DNA from: an uncultured Bacteroidales bacterium
Lineage (GTDB): Bacteria > Bacteroidota > Bacteroidia > Bacteroidales > UBA932
NCBI GenBank assembly: GCA_944326235.1
Contig: CALVDH010000024.1
Span: 1-42,255, forward strand
Length of the DNA stretch: 42,255 nt
Direction: 5' to 3'
Shown here: positions 6,841 to 15,322 of the stretch, one piece after another
How positions within the stretch are numbered: the first letter of the stretch is position 1
Layout of the letters: every line of letters begins with the position of its first letter
The notes under the pieces: generated by a model
Told to the model about the DNA's origin: nothing
Databases searched by the model: none
What the model saw: only the letters and a program-made list of their open reading frames with translations
Made by a program: the position numbers and the translations under genes

Positions 6841-8972
6841 TCGAAGATGAACTGGAATTCGTCGATGTACATCGTACTGCCCACACCGCCGGTGAAGTAG
6901 TCAGCGTACTTGCTGGCAGCAACTACCACAAGTACGTGAGTAGGCTTGCGCTCAAGGTCGCGGTAGTCGAGATTGATGGTGAACTCCTTATACTCGCCGT
7001 TGGAATTCTCGGTAATCTCGAGCTCGCCGTAAGCGATGACTGCCGGGTCCTCATCGGGGACGAAGAATGTTCCGGTATTGGTGTTCACATTGAAAGGTGA
7101 GCTCCAGTCAGTCAGGGCCACGTATATCTTGCCGACGTCCATCGTTCCCTTAAGGTCCTCGTACGGAGCCTTGACCTTATCAATAGCTTTCGGGGCATAA
7201 GAGTACCATCCGTGCAAGGCCGAGGGACGGCTGGTATAGGGACGTCCGAAGTTGATGGATGCACCCAGACCGGAGACAGCGCCGAACGAGCCGGAATAGA
7301 TATTACCGCCGGCAAATGCCACGATTACATACTTGGATTCCATCCTCACGGCCTTGCCGCTGACGACAAATGTCTCCTCGGGGGAGGTGGGGTTGACCTC
7401 AGAAAGAGTGTTCGCGCCCTTGTTTCCGGAATCCCAGAAATAATTATCGCCCATATCGGCATTGGCATACCAGCTCTTGCCGTCCTTGTACCAGTTGTCG
7501 AAGTTGAAGTTGGGCAGCTGGGCGGCCTCCTCCGTAGTGAACTCGAAGACCGAGGCCTCATTCTGCTCGAGGGCCGTGTACGGCATCACCTCGTATGTCG
7601 TGGCGGGCTCCAGTCCGGTGATGCGGGCAGTAAACGAGGTCTCCACCACATCGAAATCCCCGGAGAACTGAGTCCAGGCGTCCTCTCCCTTCTTGCGGTA
7701 CTGGAGCGCCATGCCCTCCGGCCGGGACTCCGTGTAGAATACCGAATGTACGTAGGCGCTGCGGGCCCAGGCATTGACCCGGTCCACGGACACCTCCACC
7801 GCCGGAGTGACATTGAGAGTCAGCAGGAAATCCACGCGCTGGGCATACTGGTCCAGGACAGAGAGGGTCAGAGTGTAGGTACCCAGGGGCAGGTTGTATG
7901 CCAGGAGGGTACGGATGTCCAGAAGTCCGCTCACAGAAGTGGCTCCGGACTTGAAGTCTGCCCAGGTAAGGCCTTTCTCCGCCGCGGCAGCCCTGACGTC
8001 CTCCCCGGCTTCCTGCAGGTTGAGCGTATAGGGTATGCCCAAGGCGGCTATATCCTCCGAGCTGTGGGTCAGTACGACCCTCTGCACTCCGCCCTTGGAC
8101 TCCAGATTGAAGAGTCCCGTCTTGCCTACGCCCTGAGGGGCCCTCATGGGGCCTGAGACATCGGCTCCGCCGGCCTCGGTCAGCACCGGACGGGCGGGCT
8201 TATTGAGATTGAGGTCCAGGGTGTGGTCCTGTTCGTTGACGGTATTGTCCACGGTGATTCTCAGAGCAGTGGCAGCCGAAGTGGTCACATCCGGATTGAC
8301 GTCCAGAGAGATGATGTAGTGGTCGCGGGGCTTTACGCCGTTGATATCCTGAGTCACAGTATACGACTCACCGTCGGTATTGGTGATATTGACCACATAG
8401 TGAAGGATGCCGCTCCCGGGGCACTTGAAATATCCGGATTTGTCGAGATTCCCGGAGCCGAAAGTCAGCGAGCCGCCGGAAGCCCCGTTGTCCACGGTCA
8501 CCGAATAGCTGGAGAATTTCTCCTTGACGATGTCGGAAACCTCTACCGAGACCTTGACATTGGCCAGGGAGCACTCTATCGCCGCACTGGTGGTCTGTCC
8601 TATGACTATATCCACCTCCGTCTCGCCGGCATAGTAGGGCGAGTCGAAAGCTGCCTCCACATTCTGTCCGTGGGAGGCCCTGACGGTGTAATGTCCGGCC
8701 CGCAGGGATATGGGAGAGTCCCCGAGGGTGGTGTGGTCCTCTACTGTCTGGACAATAGTCCCCTTCGAGTTGAGAACTTCTATCTTGAATTTCAGGTCTC
8801 CGGTCCCCTCCCCGGCTCGGGTAGAGACCGTCACCCCGGGTGTGAAACCCAGGTCCAGAGACAGAAGCCCCTCACCCCGGGCGACCAGCAGGCTGTCCTC
8901 CTTCCTGGTACAGGAGAGGGCGGACAGGAGGGCCAGCAGCGTCAGTGTGATGTATCTGATACTTCTGTTCAT
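6837..8972 (-). CDS. DUF4493 + Fn3 + PCMD surface lipoprotein
   Basis: 711 aa. Lipid Cys21 (LSALSC), then TRKED, a short strand (GLLSLDLGF) and a TRA motif at 51-53. DUF4493 region about 55-255 (LKFKIEVLNSKGTIV near its start). An unassigned beta domain at 286-390 (GLFNLESKGGVQRV... to DFLLTLNVTP) recurs in both sister proteins. Fn3-like domain about 395-480 (ITGLEPATTYEV), then PCMD about 487-711 (NFNFDNW, YFWDSGN, FGRPYTSRPSALHGWYSY, final GSTMYIDEFQFIFE). The PCMD part is clearly related to the one in the 4397-6022 product. The 5' end follows the stop-start junction of the upstream gene by 4 nt. Predicted to be exposed on the cell surface; no enzyme residues recognised. Confidence 0.83.
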   Translation of the reverse strand: MNRSIRYITLTLLALLSALSCTRKEDSLLVARGEGLLSLDLGFTPGVTVSTRAGEGTGDLKFKIEVLNSKGTIVQTVEDHTTLGDSPISLRAGHYTVRASHGQNVEAAFDSPYYAGETEVDIVIGQTTSAAIECSLANVKVSVEVSDIVKEKFSSYSVTVDNGASGGSLTFGSGNLDKSGYFKCPGSGILHYVVNITNTDGESYTVTQDINGVKPRDHYIISLDVNPDVTTSAATALRITVDNTVNEQDHTLDLNLNKPARPVLTEAGGADVSGPMRAPQGVGKTGLFNLESKGGVQRVVLTHSSEDIAALGIPYTLNLQEAGEDVRAAAAEKGLTWADFKSGATSVSGLLDIRTLLAYNLPLGTYTLTLSVLDQYAQRVDFLLTLNVTPAVEVSVDRVNAWARSAYVHSVFYTESRPEGMALQYRKKGEDAWTQFSGDFDVVETSFTARITGLEPATTYEVMPYTALEQNEASVFEFTTEEAAQLPNFNFDNWYKDGKSWYANADMGDNYFWDSGNKGANTLSEVNPTSPEETFVVSGKAVRMESKYVIVAFAGGNIYSGSFGAVSGLGASINFGRPYTSRPSALHGWYSYAPKAIDKVKAPYEDLKGTMDVGKIYVALTDWSSPFNVNTNTGTFFVPDEDPAVIAYGELEITENSNGEYKEFTINLDYRDLERKPTHVLVVVAASKYADYFTGGVGSTMYIDEFQFIFE

Positions 8973-8976
8973 GGCC

Positions 8977-10542
8977 CTATTCCGTCATTATTATCGTAAG
9001 AGTCTTTGACAAAGTCTCCCCGTCATTGTCCGTAATGGATATGCCCAGGTCATTGGTTCCTTGCGGCATTGCCACAAGGAATGCTCCTATGGCAAAGGTC
9101 TTGGAGGTCTGGCCCTTGACATCGGAATTATCAGATATTCCGAACAGCGCGCCCCAGAAGCCCAGCTTCAGCGCGTCCATATTCGCCAGATCCACAGTGT
9201 ATCTGTCCTCTTCCGGAACTGAGTCCAGCACATCGTCCAGCAGTTCCTTGAGCCCTTCCGCCCTTACATCCACCACAAAATTGGCGATGCCGGCAGGAGC
9301 CGCTACTGTCAGATTGAACTCTGAGGGCAGAGCCGACTTGCTGTAAGTCACAGGCTCGTCGATACCGGCCGTAGCCGTGATGGTTATCGCCGGCTCCTCA
9401 GGCTCCCCGGACTCTGCGGCACCGGTCGTGAACGAGATAGTCACGGCGGATGCGGTCAGGGAGGCGTCAGCCGCGCTCACTACCGCTCCTTCGGGTACGG
9501 TAAGGGTGTACTGCGTGCTCTCGGACAGAGCCGGAAGGGTCACTGTCACGGTGTTGCCGGAAACGGCAGCCTCACAGGCCTGGTCTCCGAGAGTGATCGA
9601 GGCGCCCTCGGCAAGAGCCACTGCCGAAGAATATGTCAGGTCTATCGAGGAAGTGCTCACGGGAACATCCACGGAGCCGTCAGTTATGGACGAAGAGCTA
9701 AGGACGGGAGCCGTACCGGGCTCGTCCTCTACAGGGTTCTCCTCGAGGCCGTCCACGAGGATAGGCACTTCCTTGTTGTTCAGGGTATAGACCACAGTTA
9801 TCGCATCCTCGCCGGAAAGGTCGGTATAGCCGGTCTCACTGGCATCCAGGGTGATGATGTGGTGGTCCTGGGCTGCGCCGGCGGGTATCTCCATGGTCTG
9901 GATGATGTTCATGTTCTCTATCTCGACACCCTCCTTGGCCTTGCGGGTGGCGTTGATGTCCACGGTCAGGGCAGTGGGATCGAAGTATGCCGAGCGGCCC
10001 TCGGTCACGATGGCCTTGGTGAAAGCCATGATGCCGGCATAATCCTTGGCGGTCACGGTCACGGTGAAGTCCTCTATCTCGCTGTCGAACTTCTCGGTCG
10101 TCCTGACCGTCACCTTCATGTTGGAGAGCTTGCAGACGATGGCCACATTCTCCACCTCACCCGGAGTCACGGTAACGCTCTGGGAACCGAAATACTTGGG
10201 CTGGGTCCAGTCCACGGCCTTCTGGCCGGGCGAGCTGGCCTCTATCGTATAGCTGCCCGGATCGAGTCCGATGACAGCCGGCACATCCGCAAATCGGCTC
10301 CAGGACTCCACCTCTGAGCCTTCCGACGACTTGATGACGAGGCGGAAGTCGTTAACATCCACCTTGACGTCATCCTCGGACGTCTCAGCCTTGGTGGCAG
10401 GCAGCGGGGTAAACTCCCCTTCGGAGGATATCGACAGGGAAAGTTCCGCCGTACCCTCGGTCTTGCCGTAGCGCTCGTTCCTGTTGCAGCCGGAGAGCAC
10501 CGCTACGGCCAGTACAATCGTTGCTGTAAGTATTTTTTTCAT
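8977..10542 (-). CDS. DUF4493 lipoprotein with a Big_5-type Ig domain
   Basis: 521 aa. Signal ends at Cys19 (VLSGC). A TKA motif at 50-52 follows the first strand (TAELSLSIS), then the DUF4493 region about 58-255 (VNDFRLVIKSSEGSE near its start). Residues about 277-373 form a SbsA/Big_5-like Ig domain (DGSVDVPVSTSSIDLTYS, ESTQYTLTVPEGAV, FTTG). The last ~115 residues (407-521) look like the beta domain found in the middle of its two sisters, here at the C-terminus. There is no PCMD domain. It sits between the two PCMD-type proteins, 4 nt before one and 16 nt after the other. In a fibre model it would be a shaft or linker piece; that is inference. Confidence 0.82.
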   Translation of the reverse strand: MKKILTATIVLAVAVLSGCNRNERYGKTEGTAELSLSISSEGEFTPLPATKAETSEDDVKVDVNDFRLVIKSSEGSEVESWSRFADVPAVIGLDPGSYTIEASSPGQKAVDWTQPKYFGSQSVTVTPGEVENVAIVCKLSNMKVTVRTTEKFDSEIEDFTVTVTAKDYAGIMAFTKAIVTEGRSAYFDPTALTVDINATRKAKEGVEIENMNIIQTMEIPAGAAQDHHIITLDASETGYTDLSGEDAITVVYTLNNKEVPILVDGLEENPVEDEPGTAPVLSSSSITDGSVDVPVSTSSIDLTYSSAVALAEGASITLGDQACEAAVSGNTVTVTLPALSESTQYTLTVPEGAVVSAADASLTASAVTISFTTGAAESGEPEEPAITITATAGIDEPVTYSKSALPSEFNLTVAAPAGIANFVVDVRAEGLKELLDDVLDSVPEEDRYTVDLANMDALKLGFWGALFGISDNSDVKGQTSKTFAIGAFLVAMPQGTNDLGISITDNDGETLSKTLTIIMTE

Positions 10543-10558
10543 ATCCGTGTTTTCTTCG

Positions 10559-12742
10559 TTATTCGTAAATAAGTTTCACTGAATCAACATACAGGATACT
10601 GCCTATGTTGCAATTTGAATATCCTTGATTGTTTGCCACCGTTATTGACACACCGCTGTTATAACCAGGGGTATCGGCAGACGAGGCCTTGAAAGAAAGA
10701 TATATTGACGCCGCCTTTTTAGTCACGTCTGTATAATTAATTGTCACCTTTCTGTCATCCCAGGATGAGGAGCCTCCCTGCATATCCACTGCCGACCCGA
10801 TTACTGTCCCGTCCTCGGCCTTCACGACTATCTCTACGCGATATGTCTCATCTCCATACGGCTGATATTTGTATGCAAAACTTACAGCCGACGGTCTGTT
10901 CTCAAAGGCGTGTCCGTCACTTTTATGATTACCGCTGTCATCGGCAGTTCCGACGAATAATTCTCCTGCCTGGACTATATCTCCGAATTGATAATCCTGA
11001 ACCCTTACTGTATAAACCATCGCAGACCTGGAATCCTCATGCGCATCATTCTCTATGTACGCTACACATGGAAAATTCTTTTTATTCTGATCTCCGACAG
11101 TAGAATAATACCCGGGAAGAGTTTTTTTACTGTTTGAGTCCCACCATGCATCGGTCTGAGCGGTCCAAGGCCTGTACCAATTTATAGATTTGCTTGTCGC
11201 AATATATTTAAATTCAAATTTTTCAGTAGTCCATTCCTCAAACCCGGCATTCCCCACCTGCTGCTCCACCTCCGTAGTGAAGACCTCCTCAGTCGCCTCG
11301 GACTGATACTTATTGTATACGGCGCGGAAGGTGTAGCTGGTACCCGGCTCGAGTCCCAGTACGGTCAGGGTCTTGGTGCCTCCGTCCACGAGGACATCCG
11401 CTGTCTGAGGGTCGGTCCATGCGGAAGAGCCCTGCTTCTGATACTGCACCCCGAGCTTCTGTGCATCTCCGTCCGTGGAGAGCGAGATATATGCCCTGCG
11501 GGCCCACATGCCTGCGGGCTGTACGGTCACTGACTTGGAGGCCTGGGCCGGAGCTACGGTCACTGTCCTGGACACGGACTTGCCCTTGTTGTCAGTCACG
11601 GTTATTTCGAAGGTGTGGGTGTTGGCCGCCGCGTCGGCATTGTACGCCAGATTCTGAGCGAACTGCTCGAACTCGATGCCGGCCTGCTGCCCGGTCAAGC
11701 CCTTGGAGAAATCAGGGAACTCGATGCCGTGCTGACGGAGCAGCTCGCCCTGATTGACCTCAATGGCACAGAGGTCCAAGTCCTTGGGCAGGTCATACTC
11801 GTCGAAGTAGGATGAGGTCACCTTGAGACGGCATGACGCAAGGGTGGTCCTGGCGTCCCAGGTAAAATTGACGGCCGCGGCCTCCGGCATTGTCCCCTCT
11901 ATGAATGAGGGCAGGGCGCCGGTCTCCGCGTCAAAACCCTCCAGGGAGGATATTGAGGGTGCCTCGGTCGGGAGGGCCGTGGAGATATCGACGGGAATCT
12001 CCACATCGTTGGTGCCGTAGTCCACCGTCAGGGACAGGCCTAGTTCCTGCTCCGGCTCCGCCTTGGTATTCAGGCTGAGGGTGATGAAGTCTCCGGGAGC
12101 GGCCTGGACCTGAGCGCTGTTGCGGAAATACCACTTCTTGCCGTCGTGGTCCGTAAGTTCCACGTCGACGGTCAGGGGATCAGCGGGCATGTAGCCGGCC
12201 TCGTCCTTATGGGCCATGTCGAAGACCAGGGAGCCTCTCCGGCTTGTGACTGTCGTCTTGTATTCCTTGTAATCAGTGGTCATGTCCTCCCCGTAGGCCA
12301 CGGCCACCTTGATATTGGCCATACGGCATACGGCGCTGACACTTACCACATCCTGGGCAGGGACCGTGAATGTGGCCTCGCCCTTGAAGAACCAGGCGCT
12401 CCAGCCGCTGGCCAGGGAGTCGCCGTAAGTAGCCCTGAGAGTGTAGGGGCCGCCGGCATTCATGTGAAATGCCGCATTCTCTCCGCTCTTGTACTCCGCG
12501 TAGGTGTTCCAGCGCTTGAAGATGACTCCTTTGGAGTTGATAATCTCCACCTTGAAGTCGTCTACATTCAGCGGATTGGCCACAGTGTCCAGTTCCGCAC
12601 GGGTCGCAGGAAGCTCAGTGGTCAGGTCAATCCTGACTCCGCCCTTCCCGGGCTCATAAAGCGTCTCCTCCTTCCGGGAACATGAGGATACCAGCAGTAC
12701 AAGGAGCAAAAGATGCATTGAAAAAACTTTCGTTTTACTCAT
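10559..12742 (-). CDS. DUF4493 + Fn3 surface lipoprotein with PCMD-like C-terminal module; first gene of the operon
   Basis: 727 aa. Lipid Cys21 (VSSC), then SRKEE, a strand (GGVRIDLTT) and TRA at 47-49. DUF4493 about 55-250 (VDDFKVEIINSKGVIF near its start), the shared unassigned domain at 288-398, Fn3 at 405-492 (VLGLEPGTSYTF), and a C-terminal module from about 495 that begins NAGFEEW and ends GSILYVDSVKLIYE, like the PCMD proteins downstream but diverged between. The DNA for the last ~230 residues (10559 to about 11250) is much richer in A/T than the rest of the gene, and the change falls on the Fn3/C-module joint. This is the promoter-proximal gene of the minus-strand operon that runs to the maturase at 3189. 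Confidence 0.82.
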   Translation of the reverse strand: MSKTKVFSMHLLLLVLLVSSCSRKEETLYEPGKGGVRIDLTTELPATRAELDTVANPLNVDDFKVEIINSKGVIFKRWNTYAEYKSGENAAFHMNAGGPYTLRATYGDSLASGWSAWFFKGEATFTVPAQDVVSVSAVCRMANIKVAVAYGEDMTTDYKEYKTTVTSRRGSLVFDMAHKDEAGYMPADPLTVDVELTDHDGKKWYFRNSAQVQAAPGDFITLSLNTKAEPEQELGLSLTVDYGTNDVEIPVDISTALPTEAPSISSLEGFDAETGALPSFIEGTMPEAAAVNFTWDARTTLASCRLKVTSSYFDEYDLPKDLDLCAIEVNQGELLRQHGIEFPDFSKGLTGQQAGIEFEQFAQNLAYNADAAANTHTFEITVTDNKGKSVSRTVTVAPAQASKSVTVQPAGMWARRAYISLSTDGDAQKLGVQYQKQGSSAWTDPQTADVLVDGGTKTLTVLGLEPGTSYTFRAVYNKYQSEATEEVFTTEVEQQVGNAGFEEWTTEKFEFKYIATSKSINWYRPWTAQTDAWWDSNSKKTLPGYYSTVGDQNKKNFPCVAYIENDAHEDSRSAMVYTVRVQDYQFGDIVQAGELFVGTADDSGNHKSDGHAFENRPSAVSFAYKYQPYGDETYRVEIVVKAEDGTVIGSAVDMQGGSSSWDDRKVTINYTDVTKKAASIYLSFKASSADTPGYNSGVSITVANNQGYSNCNIGSILYVDSVKLIYE

Positions 12743-12793
12743 TTGCTTCCGATTTAGGGTTTAGTACTAATATTCCATTTTATCAATCGGCGG

Positions 12794-12801
12794 CAAAAGT
12801 A
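12794..12801 (-). promoter_or_regulatory. -7 element for the DUF4493/PCMD operon
   Basis: Minus-strand TACTTTTG, an exact TAnnTTTG match, 51 nt upstream of the first operon ATG at 12742. The -33 region is only A/T rich. It shares the 140-bp gap with the parE promoter that points the other way. Confidence 0.45.
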
Positions 12802-12844
12802 GCATTTTTTTCTCCCGCACAGCCATTCTTCCCGAAAAACTTCA

Positions 12845-12852
12845 TAAATTTG
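12845..12852 (+). promoter_or_regulatory. -7 element for parE
   Basis: TAAATTTG, an exact TAnnTTTG match, 30 nt upstream of the parE ATG at 12883. It argues for that start, since the longer open frame would begin before the promoter. Confidence 0.45.
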
Positions 12853-12882
12853 CAGAGTCCCAAAAAGGGGCATTTTAGGATA

Positions 12883-14730
12883 ATGAGCGAAGAATTAAGA
12901 AATTACGATGGAAGTGCGATAGAGACCCTCGACTGGTACACCCACATCCGCACCCGCCCGGGCATGTACATCGGCAGCACCGGTGACGGCTCGATGCCTG
13001 ACGACGGCCTGTATGTGCTGGTCAAGGAAGTGATAGACAACTCTATAGACGAATATGCCTCCGGCTTCGGCAAGGAGATTATCATCACCGTCGAGGGCCG
13101 GCAGGTGACGGTGCGCGACTTCGGCCGCGGCATCCCCCTCGAGAAGCTGATCGATGCCTCCAGCAAGCTGATGACCGGCGGTAAGTTCGACAGCGGAGTA
13201 TTCAAGAAGAGCGTGGGACTCAACGGTATAGGTATCAAGGCGGTCAATGCCACCTCGGTATATTTTCAGGTGACGGCATGGAGGGACGGCAGATGGCGGA
13301 GCGCCACCTATTCAAAAGGTATACTGGAGAAGGACGAGAGCGGGGAAGGCTCCTCAGAGAAGAACGGCACCCTCGTCAGCTTCATCGCCGACGACGAGGT
13401 CTTCCACAACTACTCCTACAACATGGAGTTCATCGAGACCATGGTGCGCAACTACGCCTACCTCAACACCGGTCTGACCCTCCGCCTCAACGGCACGACA
13501 TACCACTCCCAGAACGGCCTCCTGGACCTGGTCAACGAGACCATGGTCGCCGAGCCGCTCTACCCGCCCATCCATCTCAAGGGCGAGGACATCGAGTGCG
13601 TCATCACCCACGGGGACAGCAACGGGGAGAACATAGCCTCCTTCGTCAACGGCCAGAACACCACCCAGGGCGGCACCCATCTCGCCGCCTTCCGCGAGGC
13701 CGTGGCCAAGACAGTCAAGGAGCATTTCAAGAAGGACTTCGAGCCGGCCGACATCCGTCAGTCGATAGTCGGGGCCATCAGCATCCGCGTCAACGAGCCC
13801 GGCTTCGGCAACCAGACCAAGACCAAGCTCAGTTCCAAGGACGTGCGTCCGGGCCTGTCGCTCCGCTCCTTCATCGGCGACTTCGTGGAGGAGGAACTGG
13901 ACAACTACCTGCACAAGCATCCCGAGACGGCCTCCATCATGCTCAAGAAGATCCAGGCCTCCGAGAAGGAGCGCAAGGCCATCTCCGGCATCCAGAAGAA
14001 CATCAAGGAGAAAGTCAAGAAAGCCAGCCTCTGCAACAAGAAGCTGCGCGACTGCCGCGTACACTACACCGACACCCGCAATCCCCTGGCCGAGCAGTCC
14101 TCGATATTCATCACCGAGGGAGACTCCGCCAGCGGCTCCATCACCAAGATCCGCGACGTGAACACCCAGGCCGTGTTCAGCCTCCGCGGCAAGCCCCTCA
14201 ACTGCGTGCAGAAAAGCGAGAAGGAGGTCCGTGAGAACGAGGAGATGCTCCTGCTCAAGGCCGCCCTCAACGTCGAGGAGGACATGGACAACCTGCGCTA
14301 CAACAAGATAATCATCGCCACCGATGCCGACGTGGACGGCATGCACATCCGCCTGCTGATGGTCAGCTTCTTCCTGAAGTACTACCCCGACCTCATCCGT
14401 CAGGGCCACGTCTACATCCTCCAGACACCACTCTTCCGCGTGCGCAACAAGAAGCGCAGCATCTACTGCTACAACGAGGAGGAGAAGGCCGCCGCGATGA
14501 AGGAACTCGGAGCGGGCCACGAGATCACCCGCTTCAAAGGCCTCGGCGAGATATCCCCCGAGGAGTTCAAGGACTTCATCGGCGAGGAGATGCGCCTCGA
14601 CCCGGTCCGTCTCGACCCGGACGACAGCATACCTCCCCTGCTCCAGTTCTACATGGGCAAGAACACCATGGACCGTCAGTCATTCATCCGTCAGAACCTC
14701 CGTTCCGACCTAATCCTGGAGATCGTATAA
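12883..14730 (+). CDS. parE: DNA topoisomerase IV subunit B
   Basis: 615 aa. ParE supplies the ATPase and TOPRIM halves of topoisomerase IV, which unlinks daughter chromosomes. Visible: the GHKL ATPase start with HIRTRPGMYIGSTGDG, KEVIDNSIDEY, FGRGIPLEK and VGLNGIGIKAVNA; the TOPRIM motifs ITEGDSASGSI and ATDADVDGMHIR; and RFKGLGEISPEEF near the end. The SLDW/HIR.RPGMYIG.L/TGDGS..DDG start is the ParE pattern in Bacteroidetes, whereas GyrB there reads LEGLEAVRKRPAMYIG, so I call ParE and not GyrB. The ATG at 12883 gives the family N-terminus. The usual partner parC is not next door: one base after the stop comes an acyltransferase gene. Confidence 0.93.
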   Translation: MSEELRNYDGSAIETLDWYTHIRTRPGMYIGSTGDGSMPDDGLYVLVKEVIDNSIDEYASGFGKEIIITVEGRQVTVRDFGRGIPLEKLIDASSKLMTGGKFDSGVFKKSVGLNGIGIKAVNATSVYFQVTAWRDGRWRSATYSKGILEKDESGEGSSEKNGTLVSFIADDEVFHNYSYNMEFIETMVRNYAYLNTGLTLRLNGTTYHSQNGLLDLVNETMVAEPLYPPIHLKGEDIECVITHGDSNGENIASFVNGQNTTQGGTHLAAFREAVAKTVKEHFKKDFEPADIRQSIVGAISIRVNEPGFGNQTKTKLSSKDVRPGLSLRSFIGDFVEEELDNYLHKHPETASIMLKKIQASEKERKAISGIQKNIKEKVKKASLCNKKLRDCRVHYTDTRNPLAEQSSIFITEGDSASGSITKIRDVNTQAVFSLRGKPLNCVQKSEKEVRENEEMLLLKAALNVEEDMDNLRYNKIIIATDADVDGMHIRLLMVSFFLKYYPDLIRQGHVYILQTPLFRVRNKKRSIYCYNEEEKAAAMKELGAGHEITRFKGLGEISPEEFKDFIGEEMRLDPVRLDPDDSIPPLLQFYMGKNTMDRQSFIRQNLRSDLILEIV

Positions 14731-14731
14731 C

Positions 14732-15310
14732 ATGAGAATCATCAGTCCCAAGACCGCCAAGCGCATACTCAGCATGATGGGTTGGAGAGGAATGGACGAG
14801 GCCATCCCCGCCCCCAAGTGCATCATACTCGGAGCCCCCCACACCTCCATCTGGGACTTCGTCATCTCCTGGCTCTACTACCGCTCCGTCGGGGGCAATG
14901 CCAAGGTGATGATCAAGAAGGGCTTCTTCAAATGGCCCCTGGGCCCCATCCTGCGGCATCTCGGCGGCATCCCCGTGGACCGCACCACCGGCGGCGGAGC
15001 GCACCTGGTCCGTCAGATGATAGAGGAGTTCGAGAAGGACGAATACTTCCAGCTGGCCATCGCCCCAGAGGGCACGCGCCGGCCCGTGAAGCGGTGGAAG
15101 GGCGGTTTCCACCTGATAGCCAAGGCCACCGGCGTACCGGTCTTCCTCGGCTACTTCGACTGGGGCACCAAGACCGTCGGCGCCAAGGAGGAGTTCCACA
15201 TCACCGACGACGTGGACGCCGACCTCAAACGCATAAGACAGTGGTACAAAGATAAAGGTGTGGTAGGAAAGTTTCCTGAAAAATTCACTACCGGGGACGA
15301 CCTGGACTAA
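14732..15310 (+). CDS. PlsC-type lysophospholipid/1-acylglycerol-3-phosphate acyltransferase
   Basis: 192 aa. Acyltransferase family marks: HTSIWD (the H-x4-D catalytic box, residues 35-40 or so), GGIPVDR, and APEGTR, followed by KGGFHLIAKATGVPV. The chain is shorter than typical PlsC (~240 aa), fitting the small Bacteroidetes group that acylates glycerol- or amino-lipid substrates; the exact acceptor cannot be told from sequence. It starts one base after the parE stop and 12 nt before an acyl-CoA ligase gene. Acyltransferase next to AMP-forming ligase recalls the fused Aas enzyme of E. coli that re-acylates lysophospholipids; here the two would be separate proteins. Confidence 0.85.
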   Translation: MRIISPKTAKRILSMMGWRGMDEAIPAPKCIILGAPHTSIWDFVISWLYYRSVGGNAKVMIKKGFFKWPLGPILRHLGGIPVDRTTGGGAHLVRQMIEEFEKDEYFQLAIAPEGTRRPVKRWKGGFHLIAKATGVPVFLGYFDWGTKTVGAKEEFHITDDVDADLKRIRQWYKDKGVVGKFPEKFTTGDDLD

Positions 15311-15322
15311 CATCACAGCATC

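Noticed and set aside
4397..12742. Sulfatase-type substrate motif in the operon proteins
   Set aside because: Looked for C/S-x-P-x-R in the lipoproteins; only unrelated RP-containing loops such as FGRPFETRP are present.
12682..12882. Longer parE start at 12682
   Set aside because: It would begin inside the divergent operon's first gene and cross the intergenic promoters; ATG 12883 gives the family start.
13354..14520. Long open frame on the minus strand opposite parE
   Set aside because: Antisense shadow of a G/C-rich gene; low-complexity Val/Leu/Asp/Gly product without domain, while the plus frame encodes all ParE motifs.
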